Under the pieces are notes generated by a model, which had not been told where the DNA came from, did no database searches, and worked only from the letters and a program-made list of their open reading frames with translations. Position numbers and translations under genes: made by a program. This document shows positions 9,371 through 18,180 of a DNA stretch of 64,000 nucleotides, one piece after another. Source of the DNA: Akkermansiaceae bacterium (GTDB lineage: Bacteria > Verrucomicrobiota > Verrucomicrobiia > Verrucomicrobiales > DEV007); assembly GCA_024233005.1 (NCBI GenBank), contig JACKQE010000012.1, positions 62,001 through 126,000 of the forward strand, given 5' to 3'. Numbering within the stretch: the stretch's first letter is position 1; each line of letters begins with the position of its first letter.

Positions 9371-10453
9371 TTGCTTCCAACCTTGGTGATCACCCTCCAG
9401 CAGGCTCGGTCGTCCGGGTGTCTCCTCTATGAGTGCCTGGCCGGGAGCCGGGCCTATGGAACCGATCTGCCTGGCTCTGACACGGATCTGAGGGGGGTCT
9501 TTGTCGCTCCCATCGGAATTTTCTATGGACTGGATCCCGTGGAGCAGCTTTCCGCGGAAGATCAGGACGAAATCTACTACGAAATCGGGCGTTTCATCAG
9601 CCTACTGTGCCGCAACAATCCCACCGTGATCGAGATCCTTTTCGCGGGTCCAGAATTGACACGCCACCAACATCCTCTCTGGTCCCGCATTGATCCCCGT
9701 CTGGTTCTGTCAAAGTGGTGCCTCCACTCCTTTGCGGGCTATGCCGTGTCACAGGTAAATAAGGCACGGGGTTTGAACAAAAAGATTGTCAATCCCCAGC
9801 CCTCCGAACGAAGGCAAGCCCTTGATTTCTGCCATGTCGTCGAAGGTCAGGGCTCAATCCCCCTCGCAACCTGGCTGGCAAACCGAGGTATGCGCAGCGG
9901 AGACTGCGGATTGGTCAAGGTGCCGCATTTGAAGGGCGTCTATGCCATTTTCCATGATCCCTCCGGCAGACTTGGCTACCGGGGAATCTTCGGTGAAGGC
10001 CCGGATGCCACGGAACCCAGAACCAGCAGTGTTCCCAGGAACGCGCAGCCCGAAGGCTGGATGCAATACAATCAGGACGGGTTCCAGCGTCACTGCAAAG
10101 AGCACCGGGATTATCAGGAGTGGGTTCAGAAGAGGAACCCGGAACGCCACCGGACAAACACCGCCCACGGTCGCAACTATGACTCCAAAAACCTCATGCA
10201 CACATTCCGCTTGCTTGGGATGGCCAGCGAGATTGCCACGACGGGAAAGGTCACCGTGCAGCGACCCGACCGGGAATTTCTTCTCCGCATCCGCCGGGGA
10301 GAGTTCTCCTATGAAGACCTCATGGCCATGGCCGGGCAAAAGCTTGGCATCATCGAACAGGAATTCGCCCGCAGCGATCTGCCGGAAGAACCTGACCGGC
10401 AAGCCTTGGAGCAGGTCTTGGTGGAGATCCGGCAGGAATGGTACCGCCGCTGA
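9371..10453 (+). CDS. RlaP/YcgL-type nucleotidyltransferase domain protein
   Basis: The protein has 360 residues. The N-terminal half carries the polymerase-beta-superfamily signature GSRAYGTDLPGSDTDLRGV (residues 25-43), with two acidic metal ligands expected at Asp37 and Asp39. The sequence matches the predicted-nucleotidyltransferase family PF10127 (RlaP, linked by comparative genomics to RNA repair). The C-terminal half has YDSKNLMHTFRLLGMA, typical of the family. The start is a TTG with AAGGA ten bases upstream. No RNA ligase or RNA-repair partner is adjacent; the upstream neighbour is rpiB-glyA, 27 bases away. The nucleotide and the acceptor are unknown. Confidence 0.85.
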   Translation: MLPTLVITLQQARSSGCLLYECLAGSRAYGTDLPGSDTDLRGVFVAPIGIFYGLDPVEQLSAEDQDEIYYEIGRFISLLCRNNPTVIEILFAGPELTRHQHPLWSRIDPRLVLSKWCLHSFAGYAVSQVNKARGLNKKIVNPQPSERRQALDFCHVVEGQGSIPLATWLANRGMRSGDCGLVKVPHLKGVYAIFHDPSGRLGYRGIFGEGPDATEPRTSSVPRNAQPEGWMQYNQDGFQRHCKEHRDYQEWVQKRNPERHRTNTAHGRNYDSKNLMHTFRLLGMASEIATTGKVTVQRPDREFLLRIRRGEFSYEDLMAMAGQKLGIIEQEFARSDLPEEPDRQALEQVLVEIRQEWYRR

Positions 10454-10477
10454 GAGCGCTCCGTCCCCAAACCATCA

Positions 10478-11707
10478 TCAGGGGCGTTTGCGCAGCCGCG
10501 CCGCAAAAAAGCCATCGAACCCCTCACGGTTGGGACGCCACTGACGCTGCTCCTCCAACTCCCACTCCTCCCCGCATCCACGGAGAAAGGCTTCGACCTG
10601 GAGTTCATTCTCACCGGGCAGGAGGCTGCAGGTGGCATAAACCATTTTGCCTCCTGGCTTCACCATCCGGGAGTATTCAGTAAGGATCCCAGCCTGGAGC
10701 ACCCGAAGACGGCCGATCTCCTCAAGGCTGAGTTTCCACTTCGCATCGGGATTGCGTCGCAACACCCCGAGCCCCGAGCACGGCACATCGAGCAGTAAGC
10801 GGTCGGCCGTGCCTCGGAGCCGTTTCAAGGTCTTGGGATCTATTGGACGGGTCTCCACGATGTCTACCTGATTGCGCGCCGCCCGCTTTCTCAGCTCCTT
10901 GAGCTTCCAATCATGGATGTCGAGGGCAAGAATGCGGCCTTTGTTGCCCATCAGTCCGGCCATGTGCAACGTCTTGCCTCCCCCTCCGGCACAGGCATCG
11001 ATCACTCTTTGACCGGGTTGAATTTGTAGGAAGGGAGCAATCTGTTGGGAGGCAGCGTCCTGCACCTCAAAAAGACCTTCCCGGAAAGCCTTCGTGGCGA
11101 AAACATTTTGCCGCCGCTCGAGCCGCAGCGCATCGGGCGCTTCGGGAACATTTTCACTGGCAATGTCCTCGGCAGCAAGCGCTGCGGCCAGCTCATCCCT
11201 GGTGTTTTTCAGGGTGTTGGCCCTCAAAAAGACATCAGCCGGAAGGTTCAAGGCCGCGATCAACTGATTCCAGTCCGCCTCACCCAGTTCTGTCGAGGCA
11301 AGTCCATGCAGCCAATCTGGCACACTCGCCCGGATCGCGGGCCTGACCGGGGTGTTGCGACGCCGTTCAACCACCTCGGGCGTCAACCCCTGGCACTCGG
11401 GCATTCCGGAAGATTCCCCATGGGCATCGATCCAGTATGCGCCCCAGACAAGCCAGATCCGACCGGGCGAAATGAGGGAACGATCCTGCGATTCGGCATC
11501 GGGGAGTCCGGCCAAATGCCAATACCAACGCCACCACCGGGTTACTTCGTAAACCGCTTCGGCAAACTGGCGCCGATCTCGAGCCCCCCATTTGGCATGG
11601 GATTTGAAATGACGCTCGATGACTTTGTCGGCGTAATAACCACCGACAAATATATCACCGAGGGCTTCCACCAATCGGCTGACCAGGACACGATGTACTT
11701 TGATCAC
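10478..11707 (-). CDS. RsmB/NOL1-NOP2-sun family m5C RNA methyltransferase
   Basis: The protein has 409 residues. The N-terminal part (about 1-140) is a helical NusB-like or accessory region. SAM motif I is DACAGGGGKT (237-246), motif IV is DVPCSGLGVLRRNPDAKW with Cys310, and motif VI is ATCSLLPGEN with Cys360. These two cysteines are the pair required for cytosine-C5 RNA methylation. It is probably a 16S rRNA C967-type enzyme, but closely related family members modify other rRNA or tRNA sites, so no symbol is given. It follows the secretin by 14 bases on the same strand and is probably cotranscribed with it. Confidence 0.9.
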   Translation of the reverse strand: MIKVHRVLVSRLVEALGDIFVGGYYADKVIERHFKSHAKWGARDRRQFAEAVYEVTRWWRWYWHLAGLPDAESQDRSLISPGRIWLVWGAYWIDAHGESSGMPECQGLTPEVVERRRNTPVRPAIRASVPDWLHGLASTELGEADWNQLIAALNLPADVFLRANTLKNTRDELAAALAAEDIASENVPEAPDALRLERRQNVFATKAFREGLFEVQDAASQQIAPFLQIQPGQRVIDACAGGGGKTLHMAGLMGNKGRILALDIHDWKLKELRKRAARNQVDIVETRPIDPKTLKRLRGTADRLLLDVPCSGLGVLRRNPDAKWKLSLEEIGRLRVLQAGILTEYSRMVKPGGKMVYATCSLLPGENELQVEAFLRGCGEEWELEEQRQWRPNREGFDGFFAARLRKRP

Positions 11708-11721
11708 GATGCAGAACAGCC

Positions 11722-14505
11722 TCAGGGAATCGGTGGGACAGGCACGGCGGTACCTTCCTCGACCCGCTCCACTCCGGGCACCGGAGGAGCTCCCGGATTC
11801 TTCCGTTTGAGGCCTCCGAAAAGACGCTTAAAGAAAGGCTGCTGCACCCTCTCCACCGGCCGTCCCTGCTGGTGCATCTCCGTGGGCGTCCCGGGCCCGG
11901 GAAAGACACGGGCGGCATCTTCCCCGACGTTGGAACGGACATCCTCGTCATAGCTGGCGGCCGGCAAATCGCTACTTTCGCTCACGACGATGGGTTGGAT
12001 GAAAATCATGAGCTCAGTGCGAGTCTTCTGATTGTTCGTGTTCTTGAAGGCATGTCCCAGCAATGGAATGCGTTGGATGAAAGGGACACCGGCATCGTTG
12101 TTGTCCTTGCGCTCGGAGATCAGCCCCCCAAGGACGATCGTGGAACGGTTTGGAACGGTGACCGTCGTGTTCAATTCCTGTTTGCCAACGATGGGGACGT
12201 CACTGTCCGCTACACGCTGGGTGCCAATCACGCGGTCGTTGACCTGGACGATGTCGAGAGTGACCTCGTTGTCTTCATTGATGGTGGGGAGCACTTCCAG
12301 TTTCAGAACGACCTGCTTGTAGTCGATAGATGTCCGCACCGCAGCCGTGTTGTTGATCTGCCCGGAGGAGTCCGTCAGACTCTCCGTCGGCACCGGGACT
12401 TCCTGCCCGGAAGTGATCTCGGCGCGCTTGCCATTTTGAATGTAAACAACCGGCCGGGAAAGGACCTTGAACCGTTGCGTGGTTTCCAACGCATTGATGA
12501 CCGTGTCCAAAGTCTGGCCAATCTGACCGTAGACGTTCAATCCCGCGGCGGGCCCAAACGCGGTGGTGATGATGTTGTCCCGCATATCGGCAATGTTTCC
12601 ATTGGTGATGACATCATCCCGAGCATTGAGATTGCTGGAGGCGATGCCCCCGTCGAGAGGGTTGTCACCGTGGAATTTGGTGAACTTTTGAAGATAGTCG
12701 ACGCCGAACTGAATGGTGTCATCCAGGGTCATTTCCCCGATCACGGTCGCGAGATAGACCTGCGCCGGACGACGGTCCAGAGTGTCGATGATGTCGAGCA
12801 CGGTCTTCTGGGCGACCGCATCCCCCACCACGATGATGGTGTTGGACTGACGATCGGCAATGATTCGGGTCTTGCCAATCAGAACGGAGATCGGCGCCAC
12901 CTCATCCACGGGAAAGGCGATCTGATCCGCCCGACCACCATCGTTGGTGGCCGAGTCCGTGGTGGCCTGCTGGGTCCGGTTCTGATTGTTTTGGGCGGTG
13001 TTGCGGTTGGTACCGGTTAGGGTGGACACCTGGGAGGAAGAAACAGGTGTGGACCGGGTCTGAATCGTCCGTCCTCCGGGAAGGATGGTTTCGCCACTGC
13101 CTCGGTCCTGCAACACATCGACCACAACGGATAGAATGTCGTTAGCCTTGACATGCCGAAGCCGGCGCTCCACAGGCTCCGGGCTGTCTGCCGGCAGATC
13201 GAACTGCTTGATCAACTGGATGATGTAGGCCGCATCGGTGGGTGGGGCAATCACTGCAATGCGGTTCATGCGGTCATCCGGAATGATCTGGGAAGCAGGC
13301 AAATCCGCTGTCCCCACGCCTACTCTGGAGAGATCGGGCTTGGAACCGGAGGTAGAAGTCCTGACCGTGATGGCCTGTGGCTGGGCCGTGGGAGTGGGAG
13401 TGGGAGTCTTGTCACTGCTTTTCTGTCCGGAAATGGTTCCCGACTGCTGGCTCTGCCGTTCCCGCTCCTCCCGACGGGAATCCATGATCGATTGAATGAT
13501 CTGGGCGATGACATTGGACTCGGCAAACTCCAATTGGACAAATTCCGTGATCAGGGAAGCTTCCTCGCTGGGAACGTCGATGATGTTCTTCAGTTTGAGA
13601 AGCTGACGAATGACGGTGGAACTTTCCGTGACCAACAAACCCTGGGGATGACTCACGGGAGTGATGCGTCCGAAATCATTAAGCTGCACGTGATTGCCCA
13701 TCAAGGTTGCCGCCTCTTCGGGGGAGATGTTTTCCAGTTTCATGAAAAGCCCGGCCAGGGTCTCCCCCCCGGGGAGCCCTTCGGGTGTATCGTAAATGAC
13801 CAAACCATCGGCAAACGAGGAAGGTTGTCCCTGCTGTCTGGTTTTGCCCACCAGCACCTTGATGCTTTGCTTGTCATCTTCGGCCACCAACACGTAGCCA
13901 TTGATCAGCAGCGTGGCTTCAATCAGTTGAATCGCTTCCTGACGGTTCACATCCGCGGGGGTCACGAGGCTGATCTGGGGACCGTCGAAGACCGATGTGT
14001 CCTTGATGATGGTCTTGCCGACCAACTTTTCGTAAATGCTGAGCAAGTCCGAGACCGGATTGAGCGGAAATTGAAGACTGATACGGTCTCCCTGAATGGC
14101 TCCGCCAGCCGCACCCGGGGCTCCGCCGCCGCCGGGTCCGCCAAAAGCTCCACGACCGAATCCTGGGATACGCCCGCCACCACCAGGGGTAGCGCCGGGA
14201 GGAGGTGTCGGAACCGTGGGCGCCGCTCCATCAGTTGGAGCAGGTGCAGTTGGAGCAGGTGCAGTTGGAGCAGGTGCAGTTGGAGCAGGTGCAGTTGGAG
14301 CAGGTGCAGTTGGAGCCGGTGCGGTTGGAGCCGCAGGAGCTGGCACCGGTGGAGCGGCATCCTGCGCCTGCAGGCTGAGGCCCATCATGAGCGTTCCGAA
14401 CCAATGAACTGCGGCTCTGCCGAGGCTGGCGCGGGACGTAATGCTCTCCCCGGACAGGCCTGCCTTGCGACGGCATGTCCCCATGCTTGATTGTTTGTGT
14501 TTCAT
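11722..14505 (-). CDS. gspD: Type II secretion / type IV pilus-class secretin (GspD-like)
   Basis: The protein has 927 residues. A hydrophobic export signal (about 33-47) is followed by an Ala/Pro/Thr segment (about 50-95) and a Gly-rich stretch. Next come N0/N1-type domains (FPLNPVSDLLSIYEKLVGKT and onward), with a Ser/Thr-rich loop between repeats. The C-terminal secretin domain includes SRPVVYIQNGKRAEITSGQE and VPFIQRIPLLGHAF, the hallmark VPxxxxIPxLGxLF-type motif. It would form the multimeric outer-membrane channel. No gspE, gspF or pseudopilin gene is nearby, so the rest of the machine must be encoded elsewhere. The alternative is a PilQ-type pilus secretin. An operon with 14629-15402 upstream and the RNA methyltransferase downstream is likely. 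Confidence 0.9.
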   Translation of the reverse strand: MKHKQSSMGTCRRKAGLSGESITSRASLGRAAVHWFGTLMMGLSLQAQDAAPPVPAPAAPTAPAPTAPAPTAPAPTAPAPTAPAPTAPAPTDGAAPTVPTPPPGATPGGGGRIPGFGRGAFGGPGGGGAPGAAGGAIQGDRISLQFPLNPVSDLLSIYEKLVGKTIIKDTSVFDGPQISLVTPADVNRQEAIQLIEATLLINGYVLVAEDDKQSIKVLVGKTRQQGQPSSFADGLVIYDTPEGLPGGETLAGLFMKLENISPEEAATLMGNHVQLNDFGRITPVSHPQGLLVTESSTVIRQLLKLKNIIDVPSEEASLITEFVQLEFAESNVIAQIIQSIMDSRREERERQSQQSGTISGQKSSDKTPTPTPTAQPQAITVRTSTSGSKPDLSRVGVGTADLPASQIIPDDRMNRIAVIAPPTDAAYIIQLIKQFDLPADSPEPVERRLRHVKANDILSVVVDVLQDRGSGETILPGGRTIQTRSTPVSSSQVSTLTGTNRNTAQNNQNRTQQATTDSATNDGGRADQIAFPVDEVAPISVLIGKTRIIADRQSNTIIVVGDAVAQKTVLDIIDTLDRRPAQVYLATVIGEMTLDDTIQFGVDYLQKFTKFHGDNPLDGGIASSNLNARDDVITNGNIADMRDNIITTAFGPAAGLNVYGQIGQTLDTVINALETTQRFKVLSRPVVYIQNGKRAEITSGQEVPVPTESLTDSSGQINNTAAVRTSIDYKQVVLKLEVLPTINEDNEVTLDIVQVNDRVIGTQRVADSDVPIVGKQELNTTVTVPNRSTIVLGGLISERKDNNDAGVPFIQRIPLLGHAFKNTNNQKTRTELMIFIQPIVVSESSDLPAASYDEDVRSNVGEDAARVFPGPGTPTEMHQQGRPVERVQQPFFKRLFGGLKRKNPGAPPVPGVERVEEGTAVPVPPIP
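14233..14337. repeat. 15-bp tandem repeat inside the secretin gene
   Basis: Five identical copies of a 15-base unit (plus-strand AGTTGGAGCAGGTGC) run from 14233 to 14307, followed by two degenerate copies to 14337. On the coding strand each unit encodes a pentapeptide of the APAPT type, giving a Pro/Ala/Thr linker just after the signal peptide. The unit length keeps frame, so copy-number change by slippage would alter linker length without breaking the gene. Confidence 0.95.
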
Positions 14506-14628
14506 GCGACCCGTGTTCCGGTCTTACGCTGTCGTGCCCAGCGTAATTCAAGGCCCGCCGAAAGTTTCTGGTCTCCCGTCGGGCCTGATGATTTTTTGTG
14601 TTTCTTTCTTTCGGTATCTTGTGCCTGC

Positions 14629-15402
14629 TTATTCCGATTTGCGCAAGGCTTTGTCCACAGCTTTGCCAAAAACCTCGCGCCTTTGCTCGGGAGTCATTTC
14701 AGGATTCTTTTCAAAAGATTTTTTCATGTATTCGCGCATGCGCTCCCGCTGTTCGTCACTCATGTTGCGCAACTTTTCCATGACTTCGGGAGGCGGTCCA
14801 AATCCGCTGTGGCCTTCATGGCGACGCTCGCCCCCGGCGAATCGGCTCCCCCCCTGGTCCGTACCGGGTCCGGAGGCAGGGCGGCTTTCACCGGGCTTCA
14901 ATCGGGCCTCGTCAAACCGGACATTGACCACCGTTCCTTCAGAAATGGAGACCTTGGCGGTGACATTCTCCAGATCGTCATCCTCGGAAACCCCCACCAT
15001 TTTCCATCCTTGTGGATTCGGCTCATCCGTCACGACATACGTTTCCTTTGTTTCCTTGTTCAAAAGTGTTGCCACGATGACTTTTTCAAATTTCGCCAAG
15101 CCAGTCAGAATGAGGGAGTCACTCAGATTGAGGGAGCGTTGGAACGGGGAGCTTTTTTTCAACTCGGAAAAAGCTTCCACCGAAAGGGCCTGCGGGAGAC
15201 CGGTCGGCCCAGCCACGGGCTCCGCGGTGACCTTCAACGGAGCGGAAGGCCCTCCGACAGAGGCCACCAGAGTGTCGGCAGCCCGCCCCGCCCCGGGCAT
15301 TGGCGACATGGCAGAAAGAAGGAACAGCCATCCTACCATCCAGCCAAATGGGCGGGAGAGGCGGAAGGAAGATGAGCCGGGAGACAACATGGATTCAGGC
15401 AT
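14629..15402 (-). CDS. Secreted or periplasmic protein of unknown function next to the secretin
   Basis: The protein has 257 residues from the ATG at 15402, chosen because GGGAGG lies just upstream; ATGs at 15423 and 15390 are alternatives. The N-terminal hydrophobic segment MVGWLFLLSAMSPMPGAG is a signal peptide or membrane anchor. The middle part (FEKVIVATLLNKETKETYVV) reads like the small beta-domain found in verrucomicrobial proteins coded beside secretins. The C-terminus is charged and helical (MSDEQRERMREYMKKSFEK). It lies 123 bases upstream of the secretin in the same direction. A GspC/PilP-like partner role is an inference from position only; no family was recognised. Confidence 0.7.
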   Translation of the reverse strand: MPESMLSPGSSSFRLSRPFGWMVGWLFLLSAMSPMPGAGRAADTLVASVGGPSAPLKVTAEPVAGPTGLPQALSVEAFSELKKSSPFQRSLNLSDSLILTGLAKFEKVIVATLLNKETKETYVVTDEPNPQGWKMVGVSEDDDLENVTAKVSISEGTVVNVRFDEARLKPGESRPASGPGTDQGGSRFAGGERRHEGHSGFGPPPEVMEKLRNMSDEQRERMREYMKKSFEKNPEMTPEQRREVFGKAVDKALRKSE

Positions 15403-15483
15403 TAAACCTCCCACTCCTCCCAAGGTTTCCCGGCAACGGCAATTTCTTTTCGGAAGACAAATCCAGCTTGCCTCCCGGATGCC

Positions 15484-16329
15484 TCAGGCGAGACACTCAC
15501 GAATGTACTGGTAGCCGAATTCGTAGACTTCTTCGGTGTTGGGGAAAAAGTCACGCCAAACGCGGGTTGCGGCCGCCAAAGCCGGCAGCGAACGGCCGAA
15601 GGCTTCGATGACGAGCCACTGATCGTAGCCGTTCTTTTTTAAAATCTGGATGGTCTCGCGAATCGGAGTGTGATCCTTGCCGGGGGTGCCACGGTCGTTG
15701 GCGGAAATGTGGACGTGCCGGATCACATCGAGATTGGGCTCAATAACCCCAAGTGGGTCCTTTTCCTCGATATTGGCGTGGAAGGTGTCATACATCGTGA
15801 AAAAATTTGGGTGATTGACCTGTTTCACATAGGCCGAAGCCTGCTCCATGGTGTTGAGGAAGTGGCACTCAAAACGGTTCAGTGACTCAATCGTCAGCCT
15901 GATGCCGGCCTGCTGGGCATGTTCGGCCAGAAGACGGTGACATTCAGCGGCGTGGGCCCGTTCCGTGTCGGTTGGGGCATCCCCGGTGAAATTACCCAGT
16001 TCCTGATAGTAAGGACCACAGAGGTTTTGAATACCGGCAAGGTGGCCACAATCGATGACGCGTTTCAGATGCTCGACCCCAGCCTGCCGGTCAGCAGCAT
16101 TCGGGCTGATCAGGCTGTGTGCCTGGTCCGGGCAAACCGTTACCGCGGCGGATTGCAGTCCATTGTCGCTGAGCGCCTTTCCGAGCCTGCGAAAATCTTC
16201 CGGGTTGCTCGGGTCGAAAATCGGTACTTCCACGCCATCGTAACCCGTGGCTTTGAGTTTTTCGAGGAGGGGGAAATTTTCTTCCGTGACGTGTCCGGTC
16301 CAGAGGAGGAGGTTGAAGCCGATTTTCAT
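15484..16329 (-). CDS. Sugar phosphate isomerase/epimerase (xylose isomerase-like TIM barrel)
   Basis: The protein has 281 residues. The ATG at 16329 (MKIGFNLLLWTGHV) fits the first TIM-barrel strand; a longer frame to 16407 adds only non-family residues. Likely metal ligands, by analogy with D-tagatose/D-psicose 3-epimerases, are the Glu in LTIESLNRFE, the Asp in MYDTFHANI, the His in RHVHISANDRG and the Glu in LVIEAFG. All four are present, so the enzyme is probably active. Typical members epimerise ketoses or isomerise hydroxypyruvate in the cytoplasm; the substrate here is unknown. It diverges from the nitroreductase gene. Confidence 0.88.
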   Translation of the reverse strand: MKIGFNLLLWTGHVTEENFPLLEKLKATGYDGVEVPIFDPSNPEDFRRLGKALSDNGLQSAAVTVCPDQAHSLISPNAADRQAGVEHLKRVIDCGHLAGIQNLCGPYYQELGNFTGDAPTDTERAHAAECHRLLAEHAQQAGIRLTIESLNRFECHFLNTMEQASAYVKQVNHPNFFTMYDTFHANIEEKDPLGVIEPNLDVIRHVHISANDRGTPGKDHTPIRETIQILKKNGYDQWLVIEAFGRSLPALAAATRVWRDFFPNTEEVYEFGYQYIRECLA

Positions 16330-16498
16330 GGCGGGATTAAAGCTCACCCGTGTTCCCGGTGCAACATTCTTTATCCGGTCGCAGACAACGCGTTGCCAGG
16401 GCGTCAACCGTGCCGGTGGAAAAACTTGTAATCTTTGCCCCGGATCAACGCACTAACCAGAGCCCTAGGGTATTTTACGAATCATCACCACCAGACTC

Positions 16499-17104
16499 AT
16501 GAATGTTTTGGAAGCCATTGAATCCCGCCGCTCCGTCAAGAATTTCGACCCCACCCATCAGATGCCGGAGACAGATGTGGCTCGGCTCATCGAACTCACC
16601 AAGCTGGCCCCCTCTTCCTTCAATATGCAGAACTACCGTCTCGTTCTGGTGAAGGATCCCGCCCTGAGGAAACAAGTCCGCGCCGTCGCTTGGGATCAGG
16701 CCCAGATCACGGATGCCTCCCTGCTGTTCATTCTGTGTGCGGATCTCAATGCTCATCGCAAAAACCCCGGTCGTTACTGGGCCCATGCACCACAACCGGT
16801 CCAAGATATCCTCGTGCCGGCCATGGGGGCTTTTTATGAAGGCCATCCTCAATTGATGCGGGACGAAGCCATGCGTTCCACAGCCCTCGCCGGGATGACC
16901 CTCATGCTGGCGGCCCAAGGGTTGGGGTATCAGAGTGGCCCGATCGTGGGTTTCGATCCCGCCGCCGTCGCGGAGCTCATTCGCCTCCCCGAAGACCACG
17001 TGATCAGTTTCATTGTCGTGGTGGGCAGGGGCACGGTCCCGGCGTGGCCCCGCGGGGAACGGCTCAGTGATGCCGAAGTGGTTATAGAAGACCGTTTTGC
17101 CTGA
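16499..17104 (+). CDS. Nitroreductase family FMN oxidoreductase
   Basis: The protein has 201 residues, the normal size for a compact nitroreductase. The N-terminus ESRRSVKNFDP contains the FMN-phosphate-binding RRS motif. LTKLAPSSFNMQNYRLVLV is the second family block, and AAQGLGYQSGPIVGFDP is the C-terminal FMN-contacting block. Members reduce nitro compounds, quinones or enones with NAD(P)H. The specific substrate cannot be read from sequence. Its stop lies one base from the stop of the convergent methyltransferase gene. Confidence 0.9.
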   Translation: MNVLEAIESRRSVKNFDPTHQMPETDVARLIELTKLAPSSFNMQNYRLVLVKDPALRKQVRAVAWDQAQITDASLLFILCADLNAHRKNPGRYWAHAPQPVQDILVPAMGAFYEGHPQLMRDEAMRSTALAGMTLMLAAQGLGYQSGPIVGFDPAAVAELIRLPEDHVISFIVVVGRGTVPAWPRGERLSDAEVVIEDRFA

Positions 17105-17105
17105 A

Positions 17106-17852
17106 TCAGCCTTTCCGCTGCCACACGCTGGTTTGCGAAGTGCTGAGTTGGAATTTGCGCCGGTGTTCGCGGATGCAAAACGGCAGTTCGCGGACCTCCT
17201 GCAGCGTGAAATCCGCTCCGAGCCGGCTCTGCAGATAGTCCAACGTGGGGCCGGGCGGTTGCTCCGAAGCCGCAGTGAATTCCTCAAGCCAGGTCCCCGG
17301 CGTGGCCATGACAAGCCAGCCTCCCCGAACCACGAGGACTCCGAGCCGCTGCAAAAACCGCTCCGGGCAAGGCAGACGGCAGAGGAGGTTTGCCGCGTGG
17401 ACCACATCGAAACTGCCGAGGTCGTCCCGCAGGTCCATGGCATCCCCGCATTCGAACTGGATCCGGTCCGGACGGACGCCCTCGATTCCCGCATGGATTG
17501 GCAGATCCTCGCCCCAATGACCTTCCGCATAGCGCCGGCAGATCAGCTTTTCTCCCCGTCGCAGTGCCTCCGCAGCCTCGATGAATCGCCGTGAAAAGTC
17601 GATGCCGGTCACACTCCCCTCAGTGAACCGCGAGAATTCAAAACTGGACCGTCCCACCGCACAACCGAGATCGAGAACCCGTCCGGGTGCGGCGAAGTGC
17701 GAACGCAGCATCCCGACCGTGGCCACAGGAAACTGAAAGACCGCGTTCGGCAGGGGCGGAAGATCGGAGCCGGCCAGAATTTCCTCCGGGGTACCGTAGT
17801 GAAAAAGCAGGTATTGGTGGAGAAGCCGGTCTTGTTCGTAAAGGGCGGACAT
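17106..17852 (-). CDS. Free-standing OvoA C-terminal-type methyltransferase (putative 4-mercaptohistidine N1-methyltransferase)
   Basis: The protein has 248 residues. It begins with LHQYLLFHYGTPEEIL, followed by SAM motif I LDLGCAVGRSSFEFSR, VTGIDFSRRFIEAAEAL, FDVVHAANLLCRLPCPERFL, and the closing block CIREHRRKFQLSTSQTSVW. These blocks are those of the methyltransferase domain that forms the C-terminus of OvoA, which methylates 5-thiohistidine to give ovothiol A. In OvoA this domain is fused behind an iron sulfoxide synthase; here it stands alone, and no synthase is in the window. A role in ovothiol synthesis is therefore inferred from domain identity, and another thiol-imidazole substrate is possible. 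Confidence 0.85.
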   Translation of the reverse strand: MSALYEQDRLLHQYLLFHYGTPEEILAGSDLPPLPNAVFQFPVATVGMLRSHFAAPGRVLDLGCAVGRSSFEFSRFTEGSVTGIDFSRRFIEAAEALRRGEKLICRRYAEGHWGEDLPIHAGIEGVRPDRIQFECGDAMDLRDDLGSFDVVHAANLLCRLPCPERFLQRLGVLVVRGGWLVMATPGTWLEEFTAASEQPPGPTLDYLQSRLGADFTLQEVRELPFCIREHRRKFQLSTSQTSVWQRKG

Positions 17853-18180
17853 GCCCGCATTGAGACGACCACCGCCGACAGAACTTGCGACAAATGATTA
17901 CCGTTCCACAGAAAGAGCCGAAGGGTAAATTTCTACCTCGCATGATGAACGGCCACCTCATCTTGGGAATATTGACATTTCCATCTCGCCGGGCGCATTG
18001 TATGGAAATGGAATCACTGGAAACCGGCGCTCCTGCCAAATTCCAACCCGACATCCTGAAATTGCCAACATTCCCCCACCCCAATCCTGAGAGACCGATG
18101 ATTTTACCTGGACTCCAGACCGAACTGTCCGAACCGCTTCCAGCAGCCCAGGGGGTGACTCCTTCCTCCCCTTCCAATCC
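17853..18180. other. Intergenic region between the methyltransferase gene and recG
   Basis: 328 bases. A 99-codon frame (17885-18184) fills it, but it has no recognisable protein character, no good start signal and ends inside recG, so it is not called. Probably the two divergent promoters lie here. No clear motif was found. Confidence 0.4.

Noticed and set aside
14233..14337. Tandem repeat considered as a CRISPR array or minisatellite
   Set aside because: The units are contiguous, 15 bases long and in frame with the secretin, without spacers. It is a coding repeat.
11872..14490. Two long plus-strand frames (11872-13020 and 13153-14490)
   Set aside because: Both are antisense to the secretin. 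The Trp/Ser-rich repeat in the second is the reverse reading of the 15-base repeat.
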